Origin: JBEKJU01 sp050011095
Lineage (GTDB): Bacteria > Desulfobacterota > Syntrophorhabdia > Syntrophorhabdales > WCHB1-27
Assembly: GCA_050011095.1 (NCBI GenBank)
Contig: JBEKJU010000249.1
Span: 1-5,671 of the forward strand
Length of the DNA stretch: 5,671 nt
Direction of reading: 5' to 3'
The notes below the pieces were generated by a model, which had not been told where the DNA came from, did not search any database, and saw nothing but the letters and a program-made list of their open reading frames with translations. Of the stretch, positions 1 to 5,497 are shown one piece after another. Numbering within the stretch: position 1 is the stretch's first letter; every line of letters starts with the position of its first letter. The position numbers were made by a program, and so were the translations under genes.

Positions 1-129
1 TTACCGACTCCTTGCGTTTATCTCACTGAAAATGGAGCTGAGCTGGAGGACAACAAAGGTAGGAAAGGTACGGCCCAATTTACCGCTCTACAAACTCACA
101 CAAAAGGCTTGACACTACCGGGGAAGTAG
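1..129 (+). other. Left-edge region, possibly the 3' end of an upstream gene
   Basis: Two plus-strand frames are open from the window edge. One runs from base 1 to a TAG at 127-129 and the other from base 2 to a TGA at 110-112. The second encodes a basic tail (containing WRTTKVGKVRPNLPLYK) that could be the C-terminus of a transposase-like protein, but neither stretch is long enough to exclude chance. The first encodes a hydrophilic peptide of about 42 residues that I do not recognise. I cannot choose between them, and the region may be non-coding. No RNA gene is apparent. Confidence 0.22.
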
Positions 130-131
130 TG
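109..131 (+). promoter_or_regulatory. TTGACA hexamer running into a 6-bp inverted repeat
   Basis: TTGACA at 109-114 is a perfect match to a sigma-70 -35 box. It overlaps an inverted repeat, CACTAC at 113-118 and GTAGTG at 126-131, around the 7-base loop CGGGGAA. No good -10 box lies at 16-18 bp; the nearest candidate, TATCAT at 141-146, is 26 bp away. This could be a promoter with an operator, a leader hairpin, or coincidence. It lies about 110 bp upstream of the preferred start of the FGE-like gene. Confidence 0.2.
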
Positions 132-242
132 GAAGCGGCGTATCATGGCCCAGCAGAGGCAAACAATGGGCGGCAGGCGGCCCGACCGGCAACCAAAGGC
201 TCAAACGAGAGGGACGAAAGCAAGGCCAAGTCGAAGGCTGAG

Positions 243-1040
243 ATGAAGGATGCGAAGCAAGCGGTCAACGGAATGAAACAAAGAAATTGCGGTTTTGCTA
301 CCCTGATAGTGGCGCTTGCCACCCTCACGCTCCTGCCTCTCGGGTCGCGCTGCCTTGCCGCGGCGCCCGACATCGAGATGGTCAACGTGCGCGGCGGCTG
401 CTTTCAGATGGGGGATACCTTCCTCGACGGGAACCAGGACGAGAGGCCCGTCCACGAGGTCTGCCTGAATGATTTTTACATCGGCAAGTATGCGGTGACC
501 CAGGCCCAGTGGCAGGCGGTGATGGGCAAAAACCCCAGTAAGTTCAACGGTGACCGCAGGCCCGTGGAGAGCGTGAGTTGGGACGACGCCCAGGCGTTCA
601 TAGCAAAATTGAATCATATGACCGGGAGACGCTACCGCCTCCCCACCGAGGCCGAATGGGAGTATGCGGCCCGGAGCGGCGGGAAAAAGGAGAAATGGGC
701 CGGCACGAGCGACCCCACCCAACTGGGCAACTATGCCTGGTACAGCGAAAACAGCGGGCAGAAGACCCACGTGGTGGGAACGAAAAAACCCAACGGCCTC
801 GGGCTCTTTGACATGTCGGGCAATGTCTCGGAGTGGGTACAGGACCTCTATGGCAATGTCTGGTACGAGGGAAGCCCCAAGGATAACCCTCAGGGACCCA
901 GAACAGGCAATGCAAGGGTGTTGCGGGGCGGTTCATGGGTCGCCGGTGCGTGGAACCTGCGCGCGGCGCGGCGACACTGGTACGATCCGGCGTTCTGGGA
1001 CGACTTCCTCGGTTTTCGTCTTGCGGCTTCCTCCGGGTAG
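243..1040 (+). CDS. Secreted formylglycine-generating-enzyme-like (FGE-sulfatase/SUMF1 domain) protein
   Basis: This encodes about 265 residues of the FGE-sulfatase (SUMF1) fold. Family hallmarks are visible in order: MVNVRGGCFQMGD, the basic-aromatic FYIGKYAVTQAQW, NPSKFNGDRRPVESVSWDDA, YRLPTEAEWEYAAR, GLFDMSGNVSEWVQDLY, and the closing VLRGGSW...LGFRLA. An N-terminal hydrophobic segment (FATLIVALATLTLLP) ending near SRCLAAAP looks like a Sec signal peptide, so the protein should act in the periplasm or outside the cell. Both catalytic cysteines of true FGE, expected just after RGGS, are absent (the segment reads RGGSWVAGAWNLRAARR), so sulfatase activation is unlikely; a binding or unknown enzymatic role is inferred. 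Two cysteines, in GGCF and HEVC, may form a disulfide. The ATG at 243 is preferred because GAAGG lies five bases upstream; ATG 273, directly before the signal peptide, and GTG 129 are alternatives. The N-terminal extension from GTG 129 is Lys/Arg/Ala-rich and unlike the family. Confidence 0.88.
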   Translation: MKDAKQAVNGMKQRNCGFATLIVALATLTLLPLGSRCLAAAPDIEMVNVRGGCFQMGDTFLDGNQDERPVHEVCLNDFYIGKYAVTQAQWQAVMGKNPSKFNGDRRPVESVSWDDAQAFIAKLNHMTGRRYRLPTEAEWEYAARSGGKKEKWAGTSDPTQLGNYAWYSENSGQKTHVVGTKKPNGLGLFDMSGNVSEWVQDLYGNVWYEGSPKDNPQGPRTGNARVLRGGSWVAGAWNLRAARRHWYDPAFWDDFLGFRLAASSG

Positions 1041-1056
1041 TTATTTTCTATGTCCT

Positions 1057-1190
1057 AATTTTCTGACTTCTTGGAGCGCAGGGGCTTCTCCCGCGCATTT
1101 GCCGAATTTGCCTGTAACGATCTTGGCGGGAGCGTGCGCACAGGACGAAAGGGGTTCGCCAAGAACCCTTGAATGCCTTATCAGAAAATT
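1057..1190. repeat. MITE-like palindromic repeat with 10-bp terminal inverted repeats
   Basis: AATTTTCTGA at 1057-1066 is matched exactly by its reverse complement TCAGAAAATT at 1181-1190, enclosing 134 bp. The interior is rich in further symmetry: a hairpin at 1076-1096 (GCGC, bulged A, GGGG, loop CTTC, TCCC, GCGC), another at 1150-1170 (AGGGGTTC, loop GCCAA, GAACCCTT), and CTCCCGC at 1088-1094 pairing with GCGGGAG at 1126-1132. The element fills most of the gap between the FGE-like gene and the lipoprotein gene and encodes nothing convincing. Size, ends and location fit a non-autonomous mobile or REP-like element; its copy number in the genome is unknown. No target-site duplication is obvious. 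Confidence 0.5.
1076..1096 (+). terminator. Possible weak terminator hairpin after the FGE-like gene
   Basis: A GC-rich stem-loop starts 36 bp after the stop codon at 1040: GCGC plus GGGG pairs with TCCC plus GCGC around CTTC, with a bulged A at 1080 and one G-T pair. It is followed by only ATTTG rather than a run of T, so intrinsic termination would be inefficient. It lies inside the palindromic repeat, and its symmetry may belong to that element instead. Confidence 0.28.
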
Positions 1191-1222
1191 GCTTTTGCCC
1201 CGGAAGCGGCTTATTATCTTAT

Positions 1223-1825
1223 ATGTCAAAAACAACCCGCCGCTGGGTCCCCTTTCTGTTCCTCTTCCTTTTCCCGGCACTGCTCAGCGGATGCGCCCCC
1301 CTTGAAAAAAGGGTCGATCTCAATTACCGGCAGGCCGTGTACGGGAGCGGCGGATCAGGAGAAATCTTCCTGGCGCGGCCGGTCTTCGAAAAGCAGCCGG
1401 CCCAGTTGCCGGGGGGCCGCGTGATCCTGGGCCCGGTGAGGGGCACGGACACCCTGATCGTGACCACGGACGATCTCTCTCAATGGATCGCCGATGCCCT
1501 GATACAGGAACTCTCCTCCGTGGGCTACGAGGTGAGGAGGGTGCCGGCCCTTTCGGCCCGCGTCTCGAGAGGGGTCGTGCTGAAGGTCCAGAATTTTTCC
1601 TGCAATCAGCTTGCCGGCGAACTGGTGCTCACCACCTCAACGCATATAGCGCTTGTGGCCGATGTCTGGGAAAACGGTCGCGTCGTCAAGACGCTCACCG
1701 CGAGCGCGGGCAGTGAGGATCAGGGACTCGACCGCTCCGGCCCTGTTGTCGCGGCCTCCCTGGAGAAGACACTTCAGTCGACTCTGCGGGAGCTTGTGCC
1801 GGGAATCATCGGCAGTTTCCGGTGA
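1223..1825 (+). CDS. YajG-like outer-membrane lipoprotein of unknown function
   Basis: This encodes a 200-residue predicted lipoprotein. The N-terminus MSKTTRRWVP is basic, followed by FLFLFLFPALLSGC, a signal peptide with lipobox LSGC and lipidated Cys24. Ala at +2 argues for delivery to the outer membrane by the Lol system. The mature part has the layout of YajG-type lipoproteins: a short strand (GRVILGPVRG), an amphipathic helix (DDLSQWIADALIQELSSVGYEVRRVP), then strands (VVLKVQNFSC, HIALVADVWENG, VVKTLTASAG) and a C-terminal helix (ASLEKTLQSTLRELVPGII). The YajG resemblance is by pattern only; the molecular function of that family is not established. ATG 1223 is chosen because it sits directly before the signal peptide. 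A TTG at 1169 would add 18 residues and lie inside the palindromic repeat. No strong ribosome binding site is seen before 1223. Confidence 0.72.
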   Translation: MSKTTRRWVPFLFLFLFPALLSGCAPLEKRVDLNYRQAVYGSGGSGEIFLARPVFEKQPAQLPGGRVILGPVRGTDTLIVTTDDLSQWIADALIQELSSVGYEVRRVPALSARVSRGVVLKVQNFSCNQLAGELVLTTSTHIALVADVWENGRVVKTLTASAGSEDQGLDRSGPVVAASLEKTLQSTLRELVPGIIGSFR

Positions 1826-2016
1826 GTATTCGTTACCCGGTAAGCTCCTCGAAACGTGAGCTACGGCAAGGAAAGACCCGTCGATCCGGGCCGCAACGAG
1901 GCGGCGTGGGCGAAGAACAGAAGGGCCCATTGGAGCCAATCAAGTAATCAACAGGTATCGAAGCCGGCGAGGTTTCACGTCCCGTGACCCTATAACCAGG
2001 ACTATGGTATCGATCC
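1826..2016. other. Intergenic leader upstream of ptsI with small inverted repeats
   Basis: This 191-bp gap shows no credible ORF. Short hairpins are visible: CCCG/CGGG around 1878-1890, GCCGC at 1890-1894 with GCGGC at 1901-1905, and TCACG at 1975-1979 with CGTGA at 1983-1987. A near-palindrome, ATGG-T-ATCGAT-CCAT (2004-2018), abuts the ptsI start. None matches a riboswitch class I know, and no clear sigma-70 promoter stands out. The gap presumably carries the ptsI promoter. Confidence 0.35.
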
Positions 2017-2463
2017 ATGTCTGATAATCCTTGCCGTGTTATCGAGCTCAAATGTGCACCTCTTTCTGACGGCATTGCCGTGGGAAAGGTGTTTACTTAC
2101 GGAGACATACTCACGCGGAAGCTTCCATTTTACACGATTTCAAATAAGGACATTGGTTATGAGCTGCAAAGAATCACCGGCTCAATAAAGGAGGTAGAGA
2201 AGGACCTCCATAAGCTCAGCAGATCAATTTCATACAATATTGGCCCAAGCGATGGCGATATATTCGATGCTCAAAGGTCTATGTTGGAAGATTCCGCTCT
2301 CATAGATGCGTTAAAGAAGGAGATTTACAATGAGCCGATAAATATGCCGAACAGATCACGAAGAACGTCTTTCAAGGGTATATCGAGAAGCTCAGCAATT
2401 CCACGCACGAAGTGGGCAGAGCGAAAGCCGACGATCTTCGGGGCATCTTGCGAAGGGTCCTGA
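2017..2463 (+). pseudogene. ptsI: ptsI (PTS Enzyme I), N-terminal fragment before the frameshift
   Basis: This is the start of phosphoenolpyruvate-protein phosphotransferase, the cytoplasmic Enzyme I that takes phosphate from PEP and passes it to HPr. The segment ELKCAPLSDGIAVGKVF matches the first strand of the family, followed by the helical HPr-binding region (YELQRITGSIKEVEKDL, FDAQRSMLEDSALIDALKKEI). Homology holds to about NEPIN (base 2341-2343). After that this frame yields unrelated sequence to the stop at 2461-2463, while the Enzyme I sequence continues in the frame one base earlier. Loss of one base near 2341-2343 explains this. ATG 2017 is the only in-frame start after a TAA at 1993-1995, and it lacks a good Shine-Dalgarno sequence; CAGGA at 1997-2001 is too far away. 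Confidence 0.88.
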
Positions 2464-3454
2464 GAAACCTCCTGGGCATTGGCACAATCGTTCTCGAAAG
2501 CCTTCCTCCTAGCGCTATTGTCGTTACCAGACACCTACTTCCCTCCGACACGATTCGTCTCGACAAGCAGAACGCTGCCGGTATCGTAGTCGAGGACGGG
2601 AGTCTGCACTCTCATAGCGCCTTGCTGGCTCGCTCTCTTGCCATACCCGCGGTGAGCACCGAAGGCAAGTCGACCGACTTCATGCTCGATGGCGTTCCCA
2701 TGGTAATTGACGGGACTGAAGGAAAGCTTTTCTACAATCCGGACCCGTCGATTCTGAGGCGTTATCAAGAGAAACGGCAGAGTCTCGGCGCCACGGGTCG
2801 AGGCGCAAACATCATCATGGGACCGGTCAAGACGAAGAACGGCAGGCTCATAAGCATCTATGCTAACGTAAGTGATGGTTCTGATGTCAGCCGGGCGGTC
2901 TCACTTGGTTGTGACGGCATCGGCTTTTTTCGCATAGAATCTATCTACCTGGAAAGTACGGTGATGCCGACGGAAGAGGATTTATACAAGATTCTGGCGC
3001 ACTCCTTGGAACCAGTGGGGGACCGTATTGTCACGATTAGAGTGCTGGACATCGGGGGTGATAAGAGGTTGCCCTATTTTGAAACGGGAGACAAAGTCAG
3101 CCCATTTCTGGGGATCAGGGGCGTCCGGTTACTTCTGCGGCACCCTGAACTGCTGCTGACGCAACTTCGGGCCCTCGTGCGACTCAGGCAGCGCTTTAAC
3201 ATTCGCATACTCCTGCCCGTGATAACGCTTGCCGAAGAAGTGAGCAGGATTCGAGAAATGCTTGGCGCCTGCTGCCAAAAGGAAGGAATTTCCACAACAG
3301 AGGGGCAGATGCAGCTCGGGTCCATGATCGAGACCCCGGCGGCAGTGCTCTCGATAAAGGACATCGTAGAAGTTTCAGACTTTGTGAGTATCGGTACCAA
3401 TGATCTTACTCAGTACATCATGGCCGCAGGGCGAGAGAGCCCGGATGTTGCATC

Positions 3455-3458
3455 CTAT
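3455..3458. repeat. Target-site duplication, left copy (CTAT)
   Basis: CTAT directly precedes the left inverted repeat of the insertion sequence and is repeated at 5056-5059 directly after the right inverted repeat. Joining at this duplication restores the ptsI frame (A-S-Y-Y-D-K), which supports the boundaries independently of the repeats. Confidence 0.8.
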
Positions 3459-3471
3459 GGGCCTGTTGCCC
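3459..3471. repeat. Left terminal inverted repeat of the IS
   Basis: GGGCCTGTTGCCC matches the reverse complement of 5043-5055 (GGACCTGTTGCCC) at 12 of 13 positions. It lies at the 3' end of the transposase gene. Confidence 0.82.
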
Positions 3472-3478
3472 GACGTCC

Positions 3479-4105
3479 TTATCCTGTGACTCCCCATAGC
3501 GCCCCGGAGCCTGCCAGCGGAAGCCTTTCGTCTGATCGCAAGACGACGATCAACCGATGAAGAGACGTGGTTATCGTCAGGAGGGCGGCGAGGTGGGAGA
3601 TGCCGAGCCTTCCCCTCTCGTTCCGTATCCCTCTGAACCTGTCCTTTACTGCCTTGAGCAGGATACGGATATTCTGCGCGCTTGCGATGAGGTATTCCTG
3701 AATCTGTATCCTCCAGAGCCGTCGCCATCGTGCCTTCTTCATCCCGAAGTAGACGCCCTGCGCGAAGCTCCTCTCCATGAGGTGCTGTCGGGTTCTGAGG
3801 TCTCTTTTTGCCTCGCGTGATCTGCCAATCTCGTACATGGTGGCGAGCACATCGTGGCGGATGTGTCGACGGACGGTTCTGCCCGTTTTATTCCTGGTGC
3901 ACTGCTCCTTAAGATCACACACCCGGCAGATGGGAGCCCTCATGGCGTAGATAATCCAATCTCCGATCATGGCTTGCCGTTTCATGACCTTTTTTGCGGG
4001 ACAGGTGAAGGTGTCTGTGGTTGCGTCATAGGTGAATCGATCCATGGAGAATATGTCCTTCCGGGAGGGATCGACCCTGTCGGCGAGAGGCTTTATGTGG
4101 GCAAT
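3479..4105 (-). pseudogene. IS1182-type transposase, C-terminal fragment (catalytic Glu)
   Basis: After the second frameshift the transposase continues as IAHIKPLADRVDPSRKDIF and then RFTYDATTDTFTCPAKK. A cysteine cluster follows (CPAKK, then CRVCDLKEQCT), typical of the putative metal-binding insert in this family. The last catalytic residue is the Glu of MERSFAQGVYFGMKKARWRR (codon 3775-3773). The sequence WRIQIQEYLIASAQNIRILLK closes the catalytic domain. The stop is at 3481-3479, next to the left inverted repeat. An internal ATG at 4045 could start a short product, but that would lack two of the three acidic catalytic residues. Confidence 0.87.
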
Positions 4106-4656
4106 GACTGATCGTGGCAGATAAGGAAGTTATCGGCCGTGCCGTACTTGGTGTCGGCAGCAACCGTAGTCGCCTTTGTTCCGGTACTGACCTCGTGGTC
4201 GTCAAGAAGGTCGGTGAGTTTATTCGCCTCATTGACAATGCCGGGAGTCACCGCGACAGAGGTAATCACCTCGTGCGCCCCATCGACGGCGCGGTGCGTC
4301 TTGTACCGGAGATGAGCGTTTTCTCCATGGCGCATCATTGAGGCATCCGGATCACTCGACGAGACGTACCGGTTATTCAAAGGGGCACGGGGGGACTCTT
4401 CCAGCCTTTTCTCCAACTCTTCATATGCACTATCGAGCCGATGCCGCTCGACAAGAGAAGCCCTGGAGGCATTGGCATCGACAAAGCTCGAATCGACAAA
4501 GATCTTGTCGCCGTTCACCAGTCCTGCCTCGACGCACTGACTCACGATCATCTGAAAGAACCGCCTGAACGCCTTATCTCCCCAACGCTTCCGTGCCTTC
4601 GATAGGACGCTGTGATCCGGGATCTTCGTCTCTATGGTATAGTCGAGGAACCAGAA
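4093..4656 (-). pseudogene. IS1182-type transposase, middle fragment (both catalytic Asp)
   Basis: The frame is entered at FWFLDYTIETKIPDHSVLSK and runs through ARKRWGDKAFRRFFQMIVSQCVEAGLVNGDKIFVDSSFVDANAS. The first catalytic Asp is in KIFVDSS (codon 4494-4492) and the second in VAADTKYGTADNF (codon 4155-4153), the usual D and DxxYG positions of this DDE group. The frame ends with a TAA at 4095-4093 just after FLICHDQS. The downstream protein resumes in another frame from 4105, so one base has been lost at about 4105/4106. Taken alone, translation from ATG 4551 would give 152 residues without a complete active site. Confidence 0.87.
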
Positions 4657-4910
4657 CGCTCAGGAAGGGTCTCCATGAGTTCTCTTTCCGACCGCACATT
4701 GTAAAGCACGAGAAGGAGCATGAGGATCACCGGCGGAGGAACGGACACATTGCCGCTTGCTCCATAAGTGGGTGCCACTTCCTTATAAATGAATCCAAAA
4801 TCGATACACTGCTTGATTTGACGTAGGGGGCGTTCTTTACGAACCCTTGTTTCGAGCTGAACATTGTAGGAAAAGAGCGGATCATCAGGGGGTGGCTGGT
4901 AACCCATCAT
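4632..4910 (-). pseudogene. IS1182-type transposase, N-terminal fragment
   Basis: This is the beginning of the transposase: MMGYQPPPDDPLFSYNVQ, then LETRVRKERPLRQIKQCIDF, the YG..GN.SVPP segment, and LYNVRSERELMETLPER. That order is characteristic of IS1182-type proteins. ATG 4910 is chosen because AAGGAG lies on the minus strand at 4925-4920, nine bases upstream; an in-frame ATG at 4964 would extend into the leader palindrome. Family similarity stops after LPER, where one missing base at about 4656/4657 shifts the frame and leads to a stop at 4634-4632. With both frameshifts repaired the transposase would be 477 residues, a normal length. Confidence 0.87.
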
Positions 4911-4929
4911 GCGAGCAATCTCCTTGACT

Positions 4930-4950
4930 GGTAGACTTATTAAGCCTACC
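4930..4950 (-). promoter_or_regulatory. 21-bp palindrome in the transposase leader
   Basis: Arms GGTAGACTTA and TAAGCCTACC surround a single central T at 4940; nine of ten positions pair, and on the transposase mRNA the tenth is a G-U pair. It sits between the candidate promoter and the Shine-Dalgarno sequence, ending five bases before the latter. It could be a protein-binding operator, or it could form a leader hairpin that limits translation, as known for read-through transcripts of some IS elements such as IS10 and IS50. A one-base loop cannot form as such, so an RNA hairpin would open its central pairs. Confidence 0.5.
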
Positions 4951-4977
4951 ATACCCCTCCTCAAACTGCCACACTAA

Positions 4978-5005
4978 TGTATACAAATATGTCCAAACTT
5001 ATCAA
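4978..5005 (-). promoter_or_regulatory. Candidate sigma-70 promoter for the IS transposase
   Basis: Reading the minus strand, TTGATA (5005-5000; five of six to consensus) is followed after 16 bp by TATACA (4983-4978; four of six). It lies inside the right end of the IS and points toward the transposase start at 4910, leaving a leader of about 65 bases. The position suits an IS promoter; the spacing is slightly short. Confidence 0.45.
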
Positions 5006-5042
5006 AATTAGTCACTTGCGACGACCGTGCCAAAGGCGACTT

Positions 5043-5055
5043 GGGCAACAGGTCC
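5043..5055. repeat. Right terminal inverted repeat of the IS
   Basis: GGGCAACAGGTCC is the inverted counterpart of 3459-3471 with one mismatch. It marks the transposase-start end of the element. Confidence 0.82.
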
Positions 5056-5059
5056 CTAT
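5056..5059. repeat. Target-site duplication, right copy (CTAT)
   Basis: CTAT directly follows the right inverted repeat and duplicates 3455-3458. Its last three bases, TAT, are a second copy of the Tyr codon at which the upstream ptsI fragment ends. Confidence 0.8.
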
Positions 5060-5269
5060 TACGACAAAGGCGTTGAACATATGTTTACCCCGGCGAGGAT
5101 CATTGCGAAGGCCGCGCAACGACAAGGGAAAGAGTGCAGTATATGTGGCGAATTGGCAAACGGCAAGACTAATGTTGAGCGGTTCATTCAAAAAGGCGTC
5201 AGTCACTTCAGCGTTTCGCCTTACCACATTCAGGAATTGAAGGAATACCTCGTGGGTCTCGAGTTATGA
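5060..5269 (+). pseudogene. ptsI: ptsI (PTS Enzyme I), C-terminal fragment beyond the IS
   Basis: The missing end of Enzyme I reappears here as YDKGVEHMFTPARIIAKAA, then ECSICGELANGKTNVERFI and GVSHFSVSPYHIQELKEYL. The Cys of ICGELA (codon 5144-5146) corresponds to the conserved active-site cysteine of the PEP-binding domain, and SVSPYHI to the family's closing strand and helix. Removing the IS and one CTAT copy fuses codon 3456-3458 to 5060 in frame. With the upstream frameshift repaired too, the protein would be 550 residues, close to the usual 570-575. An open frame extends upstream to an ATG at 5027 inside the IS, but nothing suggests the fragment is made as a functional protein. The stop TGA is at 5267-5269. 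Confidence 0.92.
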
Positions 5270-5400
5270 AGAAAATAGCCGCAAATTGTTACCTGCAACC
5301 TGACCGGCAGATGTGCGTTTTGAATGCCTTGCGATCATGTGTCAGGGCAGGGGATTCCTTATCCCGCGTTTCTTCGTGCCTCAGGAGGCTGATTCAATAG
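5266..5400 (+). CDS. Small hypothetical ORF overlapping the ptsI stop (ATGA)
   Basis: The ATG at 5266 overlaps the ptsI TGA by the four bases ATGA, the usual arrangement for translational coupling. It opens 44 codons beginning MKKIAANCYLQPDRQM and ending CLRRLIQ before a TAG at 5398-5400. The peptide is basic with four cysteines and shows no family I recognise. No convincing ribosome binding site precedes it, and a hairpin (GGGAT 5351-5355, ATCCC 5361-5365) lies within it. It may be a genuine small gene, the decayed start of a longer one, or chance. Confidence 0.25.
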   Translation: MKKIAANCYLQPDRQMCVLNALRSCVRAGDSLSRVSSCLRRLIQ

Positions 5401-5497
5401 GTGGGCAATGTCACATCTGTCCAAAATAGCTTTCGAAGGGCGACCCCGAACAGGTAGAATTTGATCGGCAGAACAAAATAATACCCGAGGGGCGCCC
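5401..5497. other. Short gap before the edge transposase-like ORF
   Basis: No ORF is credible in this stretch. It ends with the ribosome binding site GAGGGG (5487-5492) of the next ORF. If that ORF belongs to an IS, the left end of the element should lie here, but I could not identify an inverted repeat without its partner outside the window. Confidence 0.3.

Larger units (their letters stand above)
2334..3560 (+). pseudogene. ptsI: ptsI (PTS Enzyme I), central part, truncated by the IS
   Basis: Enzyme I resumes here as YAEQITKNVFQGYIEKL and continues with AKADDLRGILRRVLRNLLGI. The phosphohistidine motif is GSLHSHSALLARSLAIPAV, with the active His codon at 2613-2615; the usual G-R-T-S-H is S-L-H-S-H here. 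The PEP-binding TIM-barrel part follows, with GFFRIES, RVLDIGGDKRLPYF, PFLGIRGVRLL, SMIETPAA and SIGTNDLTQY. The family's usual AVDR after this last motif reads AAGR. True Enzyme I sequence ends at the Tyr codon 3456-3458; the remaining 33 codons to the stop at 3558-3560 are read from the insertion sequence. A protein made from this frame, from GTG 2412 for example, would lack the HPr-binding N-terminus and the C-terminal catalytic cysteine and so should be inactive. Confidence 0.93.
3459..5055 (-). mobile_element. IS1182-family insertion sequence inside ptsI
   Basis: The element is 1597 bp long, within the usual range of the IS1182 group, and holds one minus-strand DDE transposase occupying nearly its whole length. 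Its ends are 13-bp inverted repeats with one mismatch, flanked by a 4-bp duplication of CTAT. It is inserted against the direction of ptsI, splitting it between codons for two adjacent tyrosines. The transposase stops eight bases inside the left repeat, a typical compact IS layout. Two single-base frameshifts break the transposase, so this copy is probably non-autonomous, unless the breaks are sequencing errors. The family assignment is from protein motifs (LETRVRKERPLRQIK, VDSSFVDANAS, CRVCDLKEQCT), not from a database match. Confidence 0.88.

Noticed and set aside
129..242. GTG at 129 as the start of the FGE-like protein
   Set aside because: It would put 38 hydrophilic, Lys/Arg/Ala-rich residues ahead of the signal peptide region, with no ribosome binding site. 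ATG 243 has GAAGG at good spacing and ATG 273 sits directly before the signal peptide.
201..770. Long minus-strand ORF opposite the FGE-like gene
   Set aside because: It is the antisense shadow of a well-supported gene; its translation shows no domain.
1169..1222. TTG 1169 as the lipoprotein start
   Set aside because: It would add 18 residues before a complete lipoprotein signal peptide and would begin inside the palindromic repeat.
1041..1280. Minus-strand ORF across the gap after the FGE-like gene
   Set aside because: It is mostly the translated palindromic repeat, and its frame runs into the lipoprotein gene.
1860..1945. Possible riboswitch or structured RNA upstream of ptsI
   Set aside because: Only short 4-5 bp stems are seen, with no conserved core of a known class and no T-run terminator or sequestered ribosome binding site.
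3557..4568. Several plus-strand ORFs inside the insertion sequence
   Set aside because: They are all antisense to the minus-strand transposase, which carries clear family motifs across the same bases.
5351..5370. Terminator after ptsI (GGGAT, loop, ATCCC)
   Set aside because: The stem is only five pairs and the following GCGTTTCTT is a poor T-tract.
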